The notes under the pieces are model-generated. The model saw nothing but the letters and a program-made list of their open reading frames with translations, made no database searches and was not told the origin of the DNA. Source: Rhodocyclaceae bacterium (GTDB lineage: Bacteria; Pseudomonadota; Gammaproteobacteria; Burkholderiales; Rhodocyclaceae). From it: 64,000 nt of DNA. Numbering within the stretch: position 1 is the stretch's first letter; each line of letters opens with the position of its first letter. The stretch spans positions 1 through 64,000 of the forward strand of contig JAUXOM010000099.1 in assembly GCA_030682175.1 (NCBI GenBank), in the 5' to 3' direction. A program made the position numbers and the translations under genes. Positions 12,893 through 23,413 of this stretch are shown here, in pieces.

Positions 12893-13585
12893 TTATTGAT
12901 CCTTTGCCTCACCACGGCTGGACAGTACTTTGTCGGCCAAACCGAATTCGACCGCACCCTCCGCCGACAGGAAGTTGTCGCGATCGGTGTCGCGCTCGAT
13001 ACGCTCGATTGGCTGGCCGGTGTGCTTGGCCAGCATTTGATTCAAGCGCTGCTTGAGGTACAGGATTTCCTTGGCGTGAATTTCGATATCGGATGCCTGC
13101 CCCTGGAAACCACCCATCGGCTGATGGATCATCATGCGTGAATTCGGCAGGCAATAGCGCTTGCCGGCCGCGCCCGCCGCCAGCAGGAAGGCGCCCATCG
13201 AGGCTGCCTGGCCAATGCAGAGGGTCGACACATCCGGCTTGATGAACTGCATGGTGTCGTAGATCGCCAAACCAGCCGTTACCGAACCACCGGGAGAGTT
13301 GATGTAGAGATACACCTCCTTGTCCGGATTTTCCGATTCAAGGAACAGCAGCTGGGCGACGATCAAATTGGCTGTCACGTCATTCACGGGACCCACCAGG
13401 AAGATCACTCGCTCCTTCAGCAGACGCGAGTAGATATCGTAAGCGCGCTCGCCGCGGCCACTGGTCTCGATCACCATCGGCACCATGCCCAGCGCCTGGG
13501 GTTCGGTCATGGCCTGCAGTTCAGACATCTGTGCGGCTAAATTTGTCATGGTCGATTGTGTGTGGGGGAAGTTCCCCTTCATCAT
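12893..13585 (-). CDS. clpP: ATP-dependent Clp protease proteolytic subunit
   Basis: [52 protein letters not shown]. Confidence 0.98.
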   Translation of the reverse strand: MMKGNFPHTQSTMTNLAAQMSELQAMTEPQALGMVPMVIETSGRGERAYDIYSRLLKERVIFLVGPVNDVTANLIVAQLLFLESENPDKEVYLYINSPGGSVTAGLAIYDTMQFIKPDVSTLCIGQAASMGAFLLAAGAAGKRYCLPNSRMMIHQPMGGFQGQASDIEIHAKEILYLKQRLNQMLAKHTGQPIERIERDTDRDNFLSAEGAVEFGLADKVLSSRGEAKDQ

Positions 13586-14916
13586 GCCGCATTACCCATC
13601 AATTCGTCAAAGGCAATTGCCTTGTCGCTGACCTGGGTATTGGCCAGCACCCAGTCAACCACATTATTCTCCATCGCCAGCGCCTCGGCCTCGGCCAGCC
13701 GCTGCGGCTGGCTGTAATACCAGCGCACCACTTCCTGGGGATCCTCGAAGGTGGCGGCAAAATCATCGACCACGGCCCGCACATCGGCCGGCTGGACGTG
13801 CAGGTCCTTCTCCTTGACCAGTTCGGCGACAATCAGCCCGAGACGCACGCGCTTGGCAGCCTGCTCGGTAAACCAGCTGGCATTGACGGGAATGTTCTTC
13901 ATCTGCGCGCCACGGCTTTCCAGGTCTTGACGTGCCTTGTCGGCCATCTGCTGTGCCTCGACGTCAACCATCGCCGTCGGCACATCGATCGGGTTGGTTT
14001 CGAGCAGGGCATTCATCGCCTGCTCCTTGATGCGGGCGCGCAAACGCTTGGCCACTTCGCGTTCGAGATTGGCGCGCACTTCGGCACGCATCTTGTCGGT
14101 ATCGCCATCGGCAATCCCCAGCGCGCGGGCAAAGTCGGCATCGACGGCCGGCAATTGCGGGGCTTCAACCGCTTTTACCAAAATGGTGAATTGCACGGTA
14201 TTGCCCGCCAGGTCGACGGCGTGGTAATCCGCTGGGAAGGTGGCGTCAAAGACCTTTTCCTGACCAACCGTCACCCCTTCCAGGGCAGCCTCGAAATCGG
14301 GCACCATCATGCCGCTGCCGACGGAAACCGCATAATCGGTCGCCGCACCGCCATCGAAGGTCTCGCCATTCCTTCGGCCGGTGAAATCGATCACCAGTCG
14401 ATCACCCTTTTCAGCCGCACGATCGGCAGCGGCGTAAGTCGTGCGCTGCTTGCGTAACACCTCGATGGTCTTGTCGACCTCGGCATCGCCGATCGTCAGC
14501 ACGGGCTTTTCGATGGCGCGACCGGCAACGTCGGCAATCTTGAATTCCGGAAACACTTCAAAGATTGCAGTAAACGCCATCTGGTTCTTGTCCGCGGCCT
14601 CCTTCGGCTCAATGCGCGGCTGACCGGCCACGCGCAGGTTCTGTTCGCGCACCGCCGCGCCGAAAGCCTTTTCGATGGCGGCGCCGAGGGCTTCGGAGCG
14701 GGCCTGGCCGCCGTACATCTGCGCGACCATTTTCATCGGCACCTTGCCGGGGCGGAAACCCGCCATCTTGGTGGTCTTGGCAATCTTCTTGAGTTGCTGC
14801 TCCACCTCCTGCTCGATCTCGGTCATCGCCACGCTCATATCGATGCGGCGCTCCAAGGGATTGGGCTTGGCTGCCTCAGTAGTTGTCGGGGTGGTGGTGT
14901 CCTGAGTCGTTTCCAT
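13582..14916 (-). CDS. tig: Trigger factor
   Basis: [21 protein letters not shown]; overlaps clpP start by 4 nt; upstream ORF extension reads through tRNA-Leu and is spurious. Confidence 0.96.
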   Translation of the reverse strand: METTQDTTTPTTTEAAKPNPLERRIDMSVAMTEIEQEVEQQLKKIAKTTKMAGFRPGKVPMKMVAQMYGGQARSEALGAAIEKAFGAAVREQNLRVAGQPRIEPKEAADKNQMAFTAIFEVFPEFKIADVAGRAIEKPVLTIGDAEVDKTIEVLRKQRTTYAAADRAAEKGDRLVIDFTGRRNGETFDGGAATDYAVSVGSGMMVPDFEAALEGVTVGQEKVFDATFPADYHAVDLAGNTVQFTILVKAVEAPQLPAVDADFARALGIADGDTDKMRAEVRANLEREVAKRLRARIKEQAMNALLETNPIDVPTAMVDVEAQQMADKARQDLESRGAQMKNIPVNASWFTEQAAKRVRLGLIVAELVKEKDLHVQPADVRAVVDDFAATFEDPQEVVRWYYSQPQRLAEAEALAMENNVVDWVLANTQVSDKAIAFDELMGNAA

Positions 14917-14966
14917 GAAGAATCCTTGAATGAAGCCTGAGTGAATTAAGTGAGGTGGTGTCGTGT

Positions 14967-15051
14967 TGGTGCGAAGGGCGGGACTCGAACCCGCACAGGT
15001 TGCCCCGCTGGAACCTAAATCCAGTGCGTCTACCAATTCCGCCACCCTCGC
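14967..15051 (-). tRNA. tRNA-Leu (anticodon UAG), CCA encoded
   Basis: Reverse complement GCGAGGGTGGCGGAATTGGTAGACGCACTGGATTTAGGTTCCAGCGGGGCAACCTGTGCGGGTTCGAGTCCCGCCCTTCGCACCA. Confidence 0.97.
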
Positions 15052-15106
15052 GCAGCACGCGATTTTACCGCTGAATTTAACAAACTAACACCTATACTGG
15101 CGCCCG

Positions 15107-15934
15107 ATGGCCGTCGATCACTATGAGAATTTCCCCGTTGCTTCGATCTTGCTGCCGGCGGCGCTGCGCCCGGCGGTCGGCGCGATCTATGTTTTTGCCC
15201 GCACCGCGGACGATTTCGCCGATGAAGGCGATTTGCCGGCCACGGAACGTCTGCGCCTGCTGGACAGCTACAGAAACGAACTTGAGCGCATTGAGCAACA
15301 TGCTGCGACCAATCACCCTGTTTTTCAGCGCCTCCGCCCGCATATCGAGAAGCATCAGCTGCCCCTCGCACTATTCCGTGATCTGCTCGATGCCTTTGCC
15401 CAGGACGTGGTGAAAACCCGCTATGCCAGTTTCGACGAACTGATGGACTATTGCCGCCGTTCCGCCAACCCGGTCGGCCGCCTGCTGCTGCACCTGTTCG
15501 GCGCCGCCACCCCCGACAACCTGCGCCGCTCGGACGCAATCTGTGCGGCCCTGCAACTCATCAACCACTGGCAGGATGTCGGTGTCGATGCGCGCAAGCC
15601 GGTGCCGCGCATCTACCTGCCGCAGGACGACATGGCGCGCTTTAACATCAGTGAAGAGAGCATTTTGCGCCGCTCATTTAGCCAATCGGCCAGCACCGAC
15701 TTTCGCGCCCTGCTGCGCTTCCAGGTCGACCGTGCCCGCGCGTTGATGAAGTCCGGCGCGAGTCTCGGCCATGACCTGCCCGGCCGCATCGGGCTGGAAA
15801 TCCGCACCATCGTGGCCGGTGGCCTGGCGCTCCTCGACAAAATCGAAGCGGCCGACTACGACGTATTCAAGCGCCGACCCGTGCTGGGCGCCTTCGACTG
15901 GCCGCGCATTCTGATCGGCGCACTCCGCCCATGA
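15107..15934 (+). CDS. hpnC: Squalene synthase-like HpnC
   Basis: YENFPVASILLPAALRPAVGAIYVFARTADDFADEGD; operon with hpnD/hpnE. Confidence 0.93.
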   Translation: MAVDHYENFPVASILLPAALRPAVGAIYVFARTADDFADEGDLPATERLRLLDSYRNELERIEQHAATNHPVFQRLRPHIEKHQLPLALFRDLLDAFAQDVVKTRYASFDELMDYCRRSANPVGRLLLHLFGAATPDNLRRSDAICAALQLINHWQDVGVDARKPVPRIYLPQDDMARFNISEESILRRSFSQSASTDFRALLRFQVDRARALMKSGASLGHDLPGRIGLEIRTIVAGGLALLDKIEAADYDVFKRRPVLGAFDWPRILIGALRP

Positions 15935-16773
15935 CCCCTGACGATTACTGCACCGAGAAAGCCAGGGCCAGCGGCTCGAGTTTCACCGTCAGCTTCCGCT
16001 TCCTTGAACCCAAGCGGCGCCAGGCCATCACGGCGCTTTACGCGTTCTGTCGCGAAGTCGACGATGTCGTCGATGAATGTCGCGAACCCGCCATCGCCCG
16101 CGTCAAACTCGACTGGTGGCGTGCCGAACTGGCCACCCTGGGCGCTGACGCGACCAGCCAGCCCAGCCACCCGGTTATCCAGGCGCTGGCCAGCGCACGC
16201 GAACATTTCGACCTGCCGATGGAACAACTCGGCGAGATCATCGACGGCATGCAGATGGACCTTGAACAGACACGCTATGCCGACTTCAAGGCCCTGCAAC
16301 TGTATTGCCACCGCGTCGCCGGCGTGGTCGGCCTGCTCTCTGCCGAAATTTTCGGCTACAGCGACAGGCATACCCTGAAATATGCGCACACCCTCGGACT
16401 GGCCTTTCAACTCACCAACATCATCCGCGATGTCGGCGAAGATGCCCGCCGCGACCGCATCTATCTGCCGCAAGATGAACTGGAGCGCTTCGGCGTCAGC
16501 GTGCGGGACATCCTGCAAAGCCGGCACAGCCCGGAATTCAAGGCCCTGATGCAATTCCAGGCCGGGCGCGCACGCGAACATTACGCGCGCGCCCACGCCC
16601 AACTGCCCGCCGCCGACCGCAAGACCCAGCGCGCCGGGCTGATGATGGCCGCCATCTACCAGAAGCTGCTCGACGAAATCGAGAGGGATGGCTTTCTGGT
16701 GCTCGACCGCCGCACCTCGCTACCGCCCGCACGCAAGCTGTGGCTGGCAGTCAAGACATGGTTCAGCGTGTAG
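15931..16773 (+). CDS. hpnD: Presqualene diphosphate synthase HpnD
   Basis: SSFTVSFRFLEPKRRQAITALYAFCREVDDVVDE; LTNIIRDVGEDARRDRIYLP. Confidence 0.94.
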   Translation: MTPDDYCTEKARASGSSFTVSFRFLEPKRRQAITALYAFCREVDDVVDECREPAIARVKLDWWRAELATLGADATSQPSHPVIQALASAREHFDLPMEQLGEIIDGMQMDLEQTRYADFKALQLYCHRVAGVVGLLSAEIFGYSDRHTLKYAHTLGLAFQLTNIIRDVGEDARRDRIYLPQDELERFGVSVRDILQSRHSPEFKALMQFQAGRAREHYARAHAQLPAADRKTQRAGLMMAAIYQKLLDEIERDGFLVLDRRTSLPPARKLWLAVKTWFSV

Positions 16774-18056
16774 CAGTCATCGGCGCGGGCTATGCGGGGC
16801 TGGCCGCTGCCGTCGAACTCGCCGCCGCCGGAAGCAAGGTCGATGTCTTCGAAGCCTCGCGCACCCTCGGCGGACGCGCCCGCGCGGTTGAACTTAAAGA
16901 TGAAATGAGCGGCCTGACCGTCGACAACGGCGCCCACATCCTCGTCGGCGCCTACCGCGAGACCTTGCGGCTGATGGAAAAAGTCGGCGCCGGCGGGACG
17001 GCGTCAAGCAAGCTCAAACGCGAAAACCTGCACCTCGAATTTCCTGGTCAGGTAAAGATTTCCGCGCCGCGCCTGCCTGCCCCGCTGCATTTGGCCTGGG
17101 CGCTGCTGTCTGCACAAGGTCTCTCGTTCAGCGAAAAGTTCGCGGCCATCCGTTTCATGCGCGCACTCAAGAAATGCCGCTTCCACCTGCCGCGCGACAT
17201 CAGCGCCAAACAGCTCATCGCCAATCAGCCGCGGCGCGTGCGCCGCCTGTTGTGGGAGCCGCTCTGCCTCGCCGCGCTCAACACCCCCGTCGCCAGCGCC
17301 TCGGCACAGGTGTTTCTCAACGTACTGCGCGACAGCCTTGCCGCCGAGCGCGCCGCCTCCGATCTGCTGCTGCCGGCCACTGATTTTTCGCAGTTGTTCC
17401 CGGAACCCGCGGCACGCTACATCGCAGCGCACGGCGGCCGGGTGCTGCGCTCGACGCGCATCACGGCAATTGAAAAAGACGGTGACACCTGGACGGCGTC
17501 AGGCCAGGAAACACATGGCCTCTACGACCACCTGATTCTGGCGGTCGCGCCCTACCATCTCCCCAAGCTGCTGGCGCCCCACGCAAGACTGGCCTCGCTC
17601 ATCGAGCAGGTCGCAAGTTTCACCTGGCAGCCCATCTTCACCGTCTATCTCGCCTACCCGACAACGGTGCGCCTGCCGTTCGCGATGGTCGGCAGCACCG
17701 CCGGCCACGCCCAATGGCTGTTCGACCGTGGTGCGCTGTGCGGCCAGCATGGCCTCATTGCAGCCGTCATCAGCGGCGACGGTCCGCACCAGGCACTCGA
17801 CCACAGCGCACTGGCAGCCGCCATCCATGGCGAAATCGCCCGCCTGCTGCCCGGCCTGCCGGCATCGCAACGCAGTTGGGTTATCGAGGAAAAGCGCGCC
17901 ACCTTTGCCTGCACGCCCGGTATGCAACGCCCGCCCACCGTCACGGCCTGCGCCAACGTCTGGCTTGCCGGCGATTATGTGGCCGGAGACTACCCGGCCA
18001 CGCTCGAAGGCGCGATACGCAGCGGCGTTGCAGCGGCACACGCCATCATCGGCTAA
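16758..18056 (+). CDS. hpnE: Hydroxysqualene dehydroxylase (FAD-dependent)
   Basis: VAVIGAGYAGLAAAVELAAAGSKVDVFEASRTLGGRAR; C-term VWLAGDYVAGDYPATLEGAIRSGVAAAHAI. Confidence 0.93.
   Translation: MVQRVAVIGAGYAGLAAAVELAAAGSKVDVFEASRTLGGRARAVELKDEMSGLTVDNGAHILVGAYRETLRLMEKVGAGGTASSKLKRENLHLEFPGQVKISAPRLPAPLHLAWALLSAQGLSFSEKFAAIRFMRALKKCRFHLPRDISAKQLIANQPRRVRRLLWEPLCLAALNTPVASASAQVFLNVLRDSLAAERAASDLLLPATDFSQLFPEPAARYIAAHGGRVLRSTRITAIEKDGDTWTASGQETHGLYDHLILAVAPYHLPKLLAPHARLASLIEQVASFTWQPIFTVYLAYPTTVRLPFAMVGSTAGHAQWLFDRGALCGQHGLIAAVISGDGPHQALDHSALAAAIHGEIARLLPGLPASQRSWVIEEKRATFACTPGMQRPPTVTACANVWLAGDYVAGDYPATLEGAIRSGVAAAHAIIG
16980..17003 (+). repeat. Family A element inside hpnE
   Basis: AAAGTCGGCGCCGGCGGGACGGCG; encodes KVGAGGTA. 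Confidence 0.85.
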
Positions 18057-18095
18057 CTTTCATGATGCGTGAAACATCACCCCGCATCATGAAAG
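18057..18095 (+). terminator. Long hairpin after hpnE
   Basis: CTTTCATGATGCG-N13-CGCATCATGAAAG, 13-bp stem (no strong U tract). Confidence 0.6.
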
Positions 18096-18222
18096 TCAGC
18101 CCCTTCCCATGGCCCCCCACCCCCAGCCGCCGCCCCGGGGCGGGGGTCGAAGTTTGCTCGCTACGCTCGTGGGATCACCTGGCGTCAAACTGCGTATTTC
18201 ACGTTAATTGGTTACCACCCCC

Positions 18223-19092
18223 TCAAGCACACGCGATCAGTTGCGCCTGCACCCGCAAGGCATTGAGCAACGCCGGATCGGCCACCGCGGGATAGAGCCG
18301 GAAGAAATGGGCCACTTCGGTCGGCTGACGCGCAGCGGCAACTTCCAGCCGGGCCCGTGTTGCCGACAGCAGCGGCAGCATCAGCAATCGTGGCGCGAGC
18401 CACGCCCGATAGTTTTCGAGCCGGACGATCTCTTCATCCGCGCGGCCCGGTGGCAGTTCAAGCAGCAGTTCCGGAAAGTCAGCCGCATCGAAACGCTGCG
18501 CCAGCGGCTGGCCATGAGCATCGATGGCGCAGCCCGAGCCATCGTCCGCACGCTTGATCCAGACGACCTCGGCCAGGGCCAGCTTGCCGATCACCGTCTC
18601 CAGGCTGGCGAAGTCGGCTGGCATCGTGCCCGGCGCATCGCTCAGCGCAGCGAACCAGCGCCGTCGGCTGCGCTCGGGCAATGGCGCATTCACCAGGCGG
18701 CTGCCCAGCAGTGCCAGCGGCTTGCGGTTGTGCACGTCAATGAGCCAGCCTTCGACGCAATCCGCCAGGGCAAATGGCAGCCGTGGCAAGGCAGCAACAA
18801 CCGCCTCGATCAAGCCGGCAACTGCCGCGTCGGCCTTGCTGCGCACAAACTGCGGCGGCAACGGAGAGCAGGTCAGGCCATCCGCCGCTGACCAGACGGC
18901 ATAACGGCAATAGCTGGTTGCCACCTGGCCGCGATTCAGGTAGCCCCAGCCCACCGGCACAACGGCTTGCAACTGGAGCTCCCAATTCACGCCATCGACA
19001 GACAGCGCACGTGCGGCGGCGGTTTCAACCACCTGCGTCACGCCGAGGAAGGGGTTGATCCTCCGCAAGGCATGACAGCGCGCCTCGCTCAA
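18223..19092 (-). CDS. Conserved-looking hypothetical protein (~290 aa)
   Basis: Long ORF with coding-like composition, overlapping (ATGA) with the 64-aa upstream gene. Confidence 0.7.
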   Translation of the reverse strand: MSEARCHALRRINPFLGVTQVVETAAARALSVDGVNWELQLQAVVPVGWGYLNRGQVATSYCRYAVWSAADGLTCSPLPPQFVRSKADAAVAGLIEAVVAALPRLPFALADCVEGWLIDVHNRKPLALLGSRLVNAPLPERSRRRWFAALSDAPGTMPADFASLETVIGKLALAEVVWIKRADDGSGCAIDAHGQPLAQRFDAADFPELLLELPPGRADEEIVRLENYRAWLAPRLLMLPLLSATRARLEVAAARQPTEVAHFFRLYPAVADPALLNALRVQAQLIACA

Positions 19093-19283
19093 ACGCCGAG
19101 TCCCAGCTTCTTGCGCAGTTGGGCCATCAGGTTTTCGGCGCCGTCCTGCATTGCCGGATCGATGATGTCATACAGATATTCGAGCTCGTCCAGCACGGTT
19201 TCCATTTCCTTGCGGTCGGTCAAATCCTTCATGCGCACGGCGATTTGCTGAAGGTAGAGATGGGGATCAACGGGTCCGCTCAT
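19089..19283 (-). CDS. Small hypothetical protein (64 aa)
   Basis: MSGPVDPHLYLQQIAVRMKDLTDRKEMETVLDELEYLYDIIDPAMQDGAENLMAQLRKKLGLGV; coupled to downstream ORF. Confidence 0.7.
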   Translation of the reverse strand: MSGPVDPHLYLQQIAVRMKDLTDRKEMETVLDELEYLYDIIDPAMQDGAENLMAQLRKKLGLGV

Positions 19284-19420
19284 GGTGACTCCTCCAAGTA
19301 GTTCAAAAGGACAGCCGTACTGTCCGGCCGATTGATTCTCCCACAGCCGCGGGCCGGCGTCGCGCCGCGCTTGACGCGCAACCGCGGTGCGCCCATTCGC
19401 AAGGCTTCCTGGAATGTCAA

Positions 19421-19594
19421 ATGACTACTGGCTGCGCCAATGTCTGGCCCGCCGGCGACCATGTGACAGGAATCTATCCGACCACCATCGAGGGGGTGAT
19501 CAGGAACGGCGTAGCACTGCGCACGGTTCTCGCGTCGAGCCATACGAACGCACAAAATTTTCGTAGGGGAAAATCAGATCCTGCCGTGTTTTCC
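19421..19594 (+). pseudogene. C-terminal remnant of an HpnE-like FAD-dependent amine oxidase
   Basis: Translation MTTGCANVWPAGDHVTGIYPTTIEGVIRNGVALRTVL resembles hpnE C-term TVTACANVWLAGDYVAGDYPATLEGAIRSGVAAAHAI; no N-terminal domain upstream. Confidence 0.7.
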
Positions 19595-19748
19595 TGATCT
19601 TGATGACATCAGCAGGATCGCGAACAACATACCGCAAACCTGAATCCGTGTGCTTTTGTCGGTTTGCGCGTGGACTCTCGTCTGCGACCCTAAGTTTGAC
19701 TCGGCCCCCTATTTTGAAGCAGGGCCTTGTCGTGGCTCCCTGTTTACC

Positions 19749-20645
19749 TCAAGCGTGCCGACGGCGCCGCATTCCGAGTCCCAAGAGTCCGAGTCCCAGC
19801 AACGCCAGCGTGGTCGGCTCGGGTACGGTCCCATTACCACCACCGTTGCTGCCACCACTGAAACCGACGCTGCCGTAGTCGCTACGGGTAGTGTCGTTAG
19901 TGTCGGTCGTGTAGTCGATGCAATCGTTGGAGATGGTATTGGTATCCATGGTCACCGCAGCATTCAGCGCGATGGCCCTGCCGCAAAGAATCTTCGAGGT
20001 GCTAACCATGGTGATACTGTCAAGCGCGAGAATATTTCCGGCAAACACGGTACTCGAACCGAGGGTCGCCGACCCGGTGCCGGACCCGCCAGTGACGCCC
20101 ATCAGCCAATACACGCCGCTAAGTTCGCTAAGCGTATTTCCTCCGATGACGTTAACTGAAGCGCCGCTGCCCGTCGTGAGCGCTGTCCCGATCTGGAAAA
20201 TGAAATCTCCATCGGGATCGCTCGAAAGGTCGAGAGTCAGCGCTCCCGTCAATTGAGCCGATGTCTGAAAGAAATAGACACCGGGGCTGAGCGTCATTCC
20301 ACCCAGATCCTGACCCGTCAGTGTCTGGGTAACCGACAGACTGGCGAGCGTGTTGTATGCATTGAGAGCATCAACCTGAGCCTGTTGCGCAACCGCATCA
20401 GTCTGGTGTATTGCCCCTGTCAGTGAAATGCTCCCCAAGCCGGTGATAGAAGTACCCGGGTAGAGGCCCAGATCTCCCCACAGGGTGGTTGAGCCGGTGT
20501 TGGTTACCGTCGAAGCACCCAGCACCGCGAAGCTCTGCGCCGAACCCAGATATGGTGTGGCCCATGCCGGGGAGGCGCCGTAAAGCACACTGATCACGGC
20601 CAATGAGAGGATCGACAAGTTTTTTTGGGTGGTCATTTTGTACAC
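19749..20645 (-). CDS. DUF3494 ice-binding-family-like protein with PEP-CTERM sorting signal
   Basis: [37 protein letters not shown]...; C-term [25 protein letters not shown]. Confidence 0.88.
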   Translation of the reverse strand: MYKMTTQKNLSILSLAVISVLYGASPAWATPYLGSAQSFAVLGASTVTNTGSTTLWGDLGLYPGTSITGLGSISLTGAIHQTDAVAQQAQVDALNAYNTLASLSVTQTLTGQDLGGMTLSPGVYFFQTSAQLTGALTLDLSSDPDGDFIFQIGTALTTGSGASVNVIGGNTLSELSGVYWLMGVTGGSGTGSATLGSSTVFAGNILALDSITMVSTSKILCGRAIALNAAVTMDTNTISNDCIDYTTDTNDTTRSDYGSVGFSGGSNGGGNGTVPEPTTLALLGLGLLGLGMRRRRHA

Positions 20646-21047
20646 TCCTAAATGATTATTCGTTTTGGATCAGAGGTTTCACCCGGATTGCAGAGAAAAC
20701 AACCTTATCAACATATACGGACAGCGAAAGTAAAAGCACTGGTTCAAGAACTGCATTACCATCCTTGACATTCACTCTGACAAGGAATAAGCAATAATCG
20801 TGCTAGTTGTTTATCCAATTGATTTAATGAGTTGTTTTTTATCGACAGAAGCGCATGAAGAGAAATGTGTAAAGTTTTCCGACAAACATATTGCTCCTTG
20901 ACTCAGGCTTGAGCGGTAATTTTAGTTGGGGGCATGGGCGGACAGGCTGGAGGCAGCGCTCCGCGCGGACCGGCCGGATGAGGAAATCGAAGCCCGCGCC
21001 GCCGCCGTGCGCACGCTGCAGCCTGCGGGGCGAACGAATAGTTCCGG

Positions 21048-21743
21048 CTAAACCAGCCGCCCCGCGGCAAGACGGATGGCCCGTCCGCAACGGCGTGCCA
21101 GCAATTCATCGTGCGTGACGAGAATCAGGGTTGTGCCCTGCTCGGCATTCATCTCGAACATCAGGTCGATCACCTGCTGGCCGGTGGCGGCATCGAGGTT
21201 GCCGGTCGGTTCGTCGGCCAGCAGCAGGCGCGGGCTCACCGCGAAGGCGCGGGCCAGGGCCACGCGCTGTTGCTCGCCGCCGGACAGGTGTTTGGGATAA
21301 TGGCCGAGACGATCCGCCAGGCCGACGCGCGCCAGCATGGCCTCGGCGACGGTTCTGGGGTCGGGCGCAAACTGGCTGCCCAGCAGTTCCAGCGGCAGCA
21401 TGACGTTTTCGAGCGCCGTCAGTGCCGCGAGCAGATGAAACGACTGGAACACGAAGCCCAGTTCGCGGCCACGCAGGGCGGCGCGCCCGTCCTCGTCCAG
21501 CGTGGCCAGGTCGTGGCCGGCCAGTTGCACCCGGCCGCGGGTCGGCAGGTCGAGTCCGGCCAGCAGGCCAAGCAGGGTAGACTTGCCGGAACCCGATGCG
21601 CCGACGATGGCAACCGCCTCACCCGCCAGCACGGTGAAATCGATCTCGTGCAGAATCGTCAATATGCGGTCGCCGCCGGTGGCATTGGTGCCACTGGTGA
21701 CGTCCTTGCCCAGCCCTTCAACCTGCAAAACTATTTCAGTCAT
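21048..21743 (-). CDS. ABC transporter ATP-binding protein (LolD/YbbA-like)
   Basis: Walker A GASGSGKSTLLGLLAG, LSGGEQQRVALARAFAVSPRLLLADEPTGNLD; divergent from tesA as expected for ybbA. Confidence 0.9.
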   Translation of the reverse strand: MTEIVLQVEGLGKDVTSGTNATGGDRILTILHEIDFTVLAGEAVAIVGASGSGKSTLLGLLAGLDLPTRGRVQLAGHDLATLDEDGRAALRGRELGFVFQSFHLLAALTALENVMLPLELLGSQFAPDPRTVAEAMLARVGLADRLGHYPKHLSGGEQQRVALARAFAVSPRLLLADEPTGNLDAATGQQVIDLMFEMNAEQGTTLILVTHDELLARRCGRAIRLAAGRLV

Positions 21744-22386
21744 GGCCCGATTATCCACCCTGTTGTTCCTGCTGCTCGTCGGCAGTCGCAGCGTCAGCGC
21801 TGCCGACAACGTGCTGGTATTCGGCGACAGCCTGTCCGCTGGCTACGGCATCGCCGTGAATCAAAGCTGGCCGGCCTTGCTGGCAGAACGGCTGCAGCGG
21901 GAAAAACTGCCCTACAGCGTTATCAATGCCAGCATCAGCGGCGAAACCACGGCGGGTGGCCGCACCCGCCTGCCCGCCGTGCTGGAACGCCACCGCCCGG
22001 CAGTCGTCATTCTAGCCCTGGGCGCCAATGACGGTTTGCGTGGCCTGCCGCTGGCCGAATCGCGCGCCAATTTGACGCAGATGGTGCGCGCGGCCAAGGC
22101 GACTGGCGCGCGCATCCTGCTGGTGGGCATGCGCCTGCCGCCCAACTATGGGCCAGGCTACACACGCGACTTTGCCGCGCTGTTCGGGACGGTGGCCAAG
22201 CAGGAAAAAACCGCACTGCTACCCTTCCTGCTCGAACCCATCGCTCTGGACGATGCCGCCTATCAGGCCGACCGGCTGCACCCGACTGCCGCCGCGCAGC
22301 CGAAGATTCTCGATCACGTCTGGACCGGCCTCAAACCCCTGCTCACCAAGGGAGCCCCTGGGCGAGCGCACGTTAACCCACGCTGA
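21742..22386 (+). CDS. tesA: Arylesterase / acyl-CoA thioesterase I (GDSL, TAP-like)
   Basis: Signal peptide; NVLVFGDSLSAGYGI; DRLHPTAAAQPKI. Confidence 0.9.
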   Translation: MARLSTLLFLLLVGSRSVSAADNVLVFGDSLSAGYGIAVNQSWPALLAERLQREKLPYSVINASISGETTAGGRTRLPAVLERHRPAVVILALGANDGLRGLPLAESRANLTQMVRAAKATGARILLVGMRLPPNYGPGYTRDFAALFGTVAKQEKTALLPFLLEPIALDDAAYQADRLHPTAAAQPKILDHVWTGLKPLLTKGAPGRAHVNPR

Positions 22387-23413
22387 GTAGCGGTTCGCCG
22401 GCCTGCAGCGAACCGATCACCGCCGCCGGGGCAAAGCCATCGGCATGGAAAGCAGCCAGCACCGCGGCGACACTTTCCGGCGCACAGGCCACCAGCAGTC
22501 CGCCGCTGGTCTGTGGATCGGTCATCATCTTTTGCTGCCATTCTTCCAGTGCCGGCGCGAGTTGCACCGACGGGCCGTAGCTCGACCAGTTGCGGCTCGA
22601 CGCCCCGGTGGAAATGCCGGCGCGCACGTGCGTGACCGCTTCTTCGATGAGGGGCAGGCGATTGAATTCCACCTGCGCCGACAGTTGCGAACCACGACAG
22701 ATTTCGAGCAGATGCCCGGCCAGACCAAAGCCGGTGACATCCGTCACCGCGTGCACACCGGACATTTTGGCGATCCGCGGGCCGACCGTGTTCAGCTTCG
22801 TCGTCCAGCGCAACATCTCGGCATAGCCCGCGTCGGATAGCAGCCCCTTTTTCAGGGCTCCCGACAAAATGCCGATGCCGAGCGGCTTGCCGAGGATCAG
22901 CACGTCACCGTCCTTGGCCCCGGCATTTCTCTTCAGGTGCGCCGGATGGACGATGCCGATGCCGACCAGGCCATAGATCGGTTCCAGCACATCGATGGAA
23001 TGGCCACCGGCGATGGGAATGCCCGCCGCCGCACAGACGGATTCGCCGCCGGCGAGAATCTGCCGGATCACCTCTTCCGGCAACTTGTCGAGCGGCATGC
23101 CGACAATGGCCAGCGCGAAGATCGGCGTACCGCCCATGGCATACACATCGGACAGCGCGTTGGTGGCGGCGATGCGGCCGAAGTCGAAGGGGTCATCGAC
23201 GATCGGCGTGAAGAAATCGGTGGTCGCCACCACCGCCTGCGTGTCGTTGAAGCGATACACCGCCGCATCGTCGGCGGTTTCGACGCCGACCAGCAAGTCC
23301 GCCGGCAATGTCCGCAGCGGCGATTCGGCCAGCAGGCGGGACAAGACAGCCGGCGCAATTTTGCAGCCGCAGCCGCCGCCGTGAGAAAATTCGGTCAATC
23401 TGATCTTTTTCAT
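22373..23413 (-). CDS. selD: Selenide, water dikinase
   Basis: MKKIRLTEFSHGGGCGCKIAPAVL; VVATTDFFTPIVDDPFDFGRIAATNALSDVYAMGG. Confidence 0.95.
   Translation of the reverse strand: MKKIRLTEFSHGGGCGCKIAPAVLSRLLAESPLRTLPADLLVGVETADDAAVYRFNDTQAVVATTDFFTPIVDDPFDFGRIAATNALSDVYAMGGTPIFALAIVGMPLDKLPEEVIRQILAGGESVCAAAGIPIAGGHSIDVLEPIYGLVGIGIVHPAHLKRNAGAKDGDVLILGKPLGIGILSGALKKGLLSDAGYAEMLRWTTKLNTVGPRIAKMSGVHAVTDVTGFGLAGHLLEICRGSQLSAQVEFNRLPLIEEAVTHVRAGISTGASSRNWSSYGPSVQLAPALEEWQQKMMTDPQTSGGLLVACAPESVAAVLAAFHADGFAPAAVIGSLQAGEPLLSVG

Noticed and set aside
14917-15045. N-terminal extension of trigger factor (MAELVDALDLGSSGATCAGSSPALRTN)
   Set aside because: It is translation of tRNA-Leu; the real start is 14916.
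20839-21118. ORFs at 20839-21118 on both strands as genes
   Set aside because: Short overlapping ORFs with no recognisable domains; only a coding-like tail noted separately.
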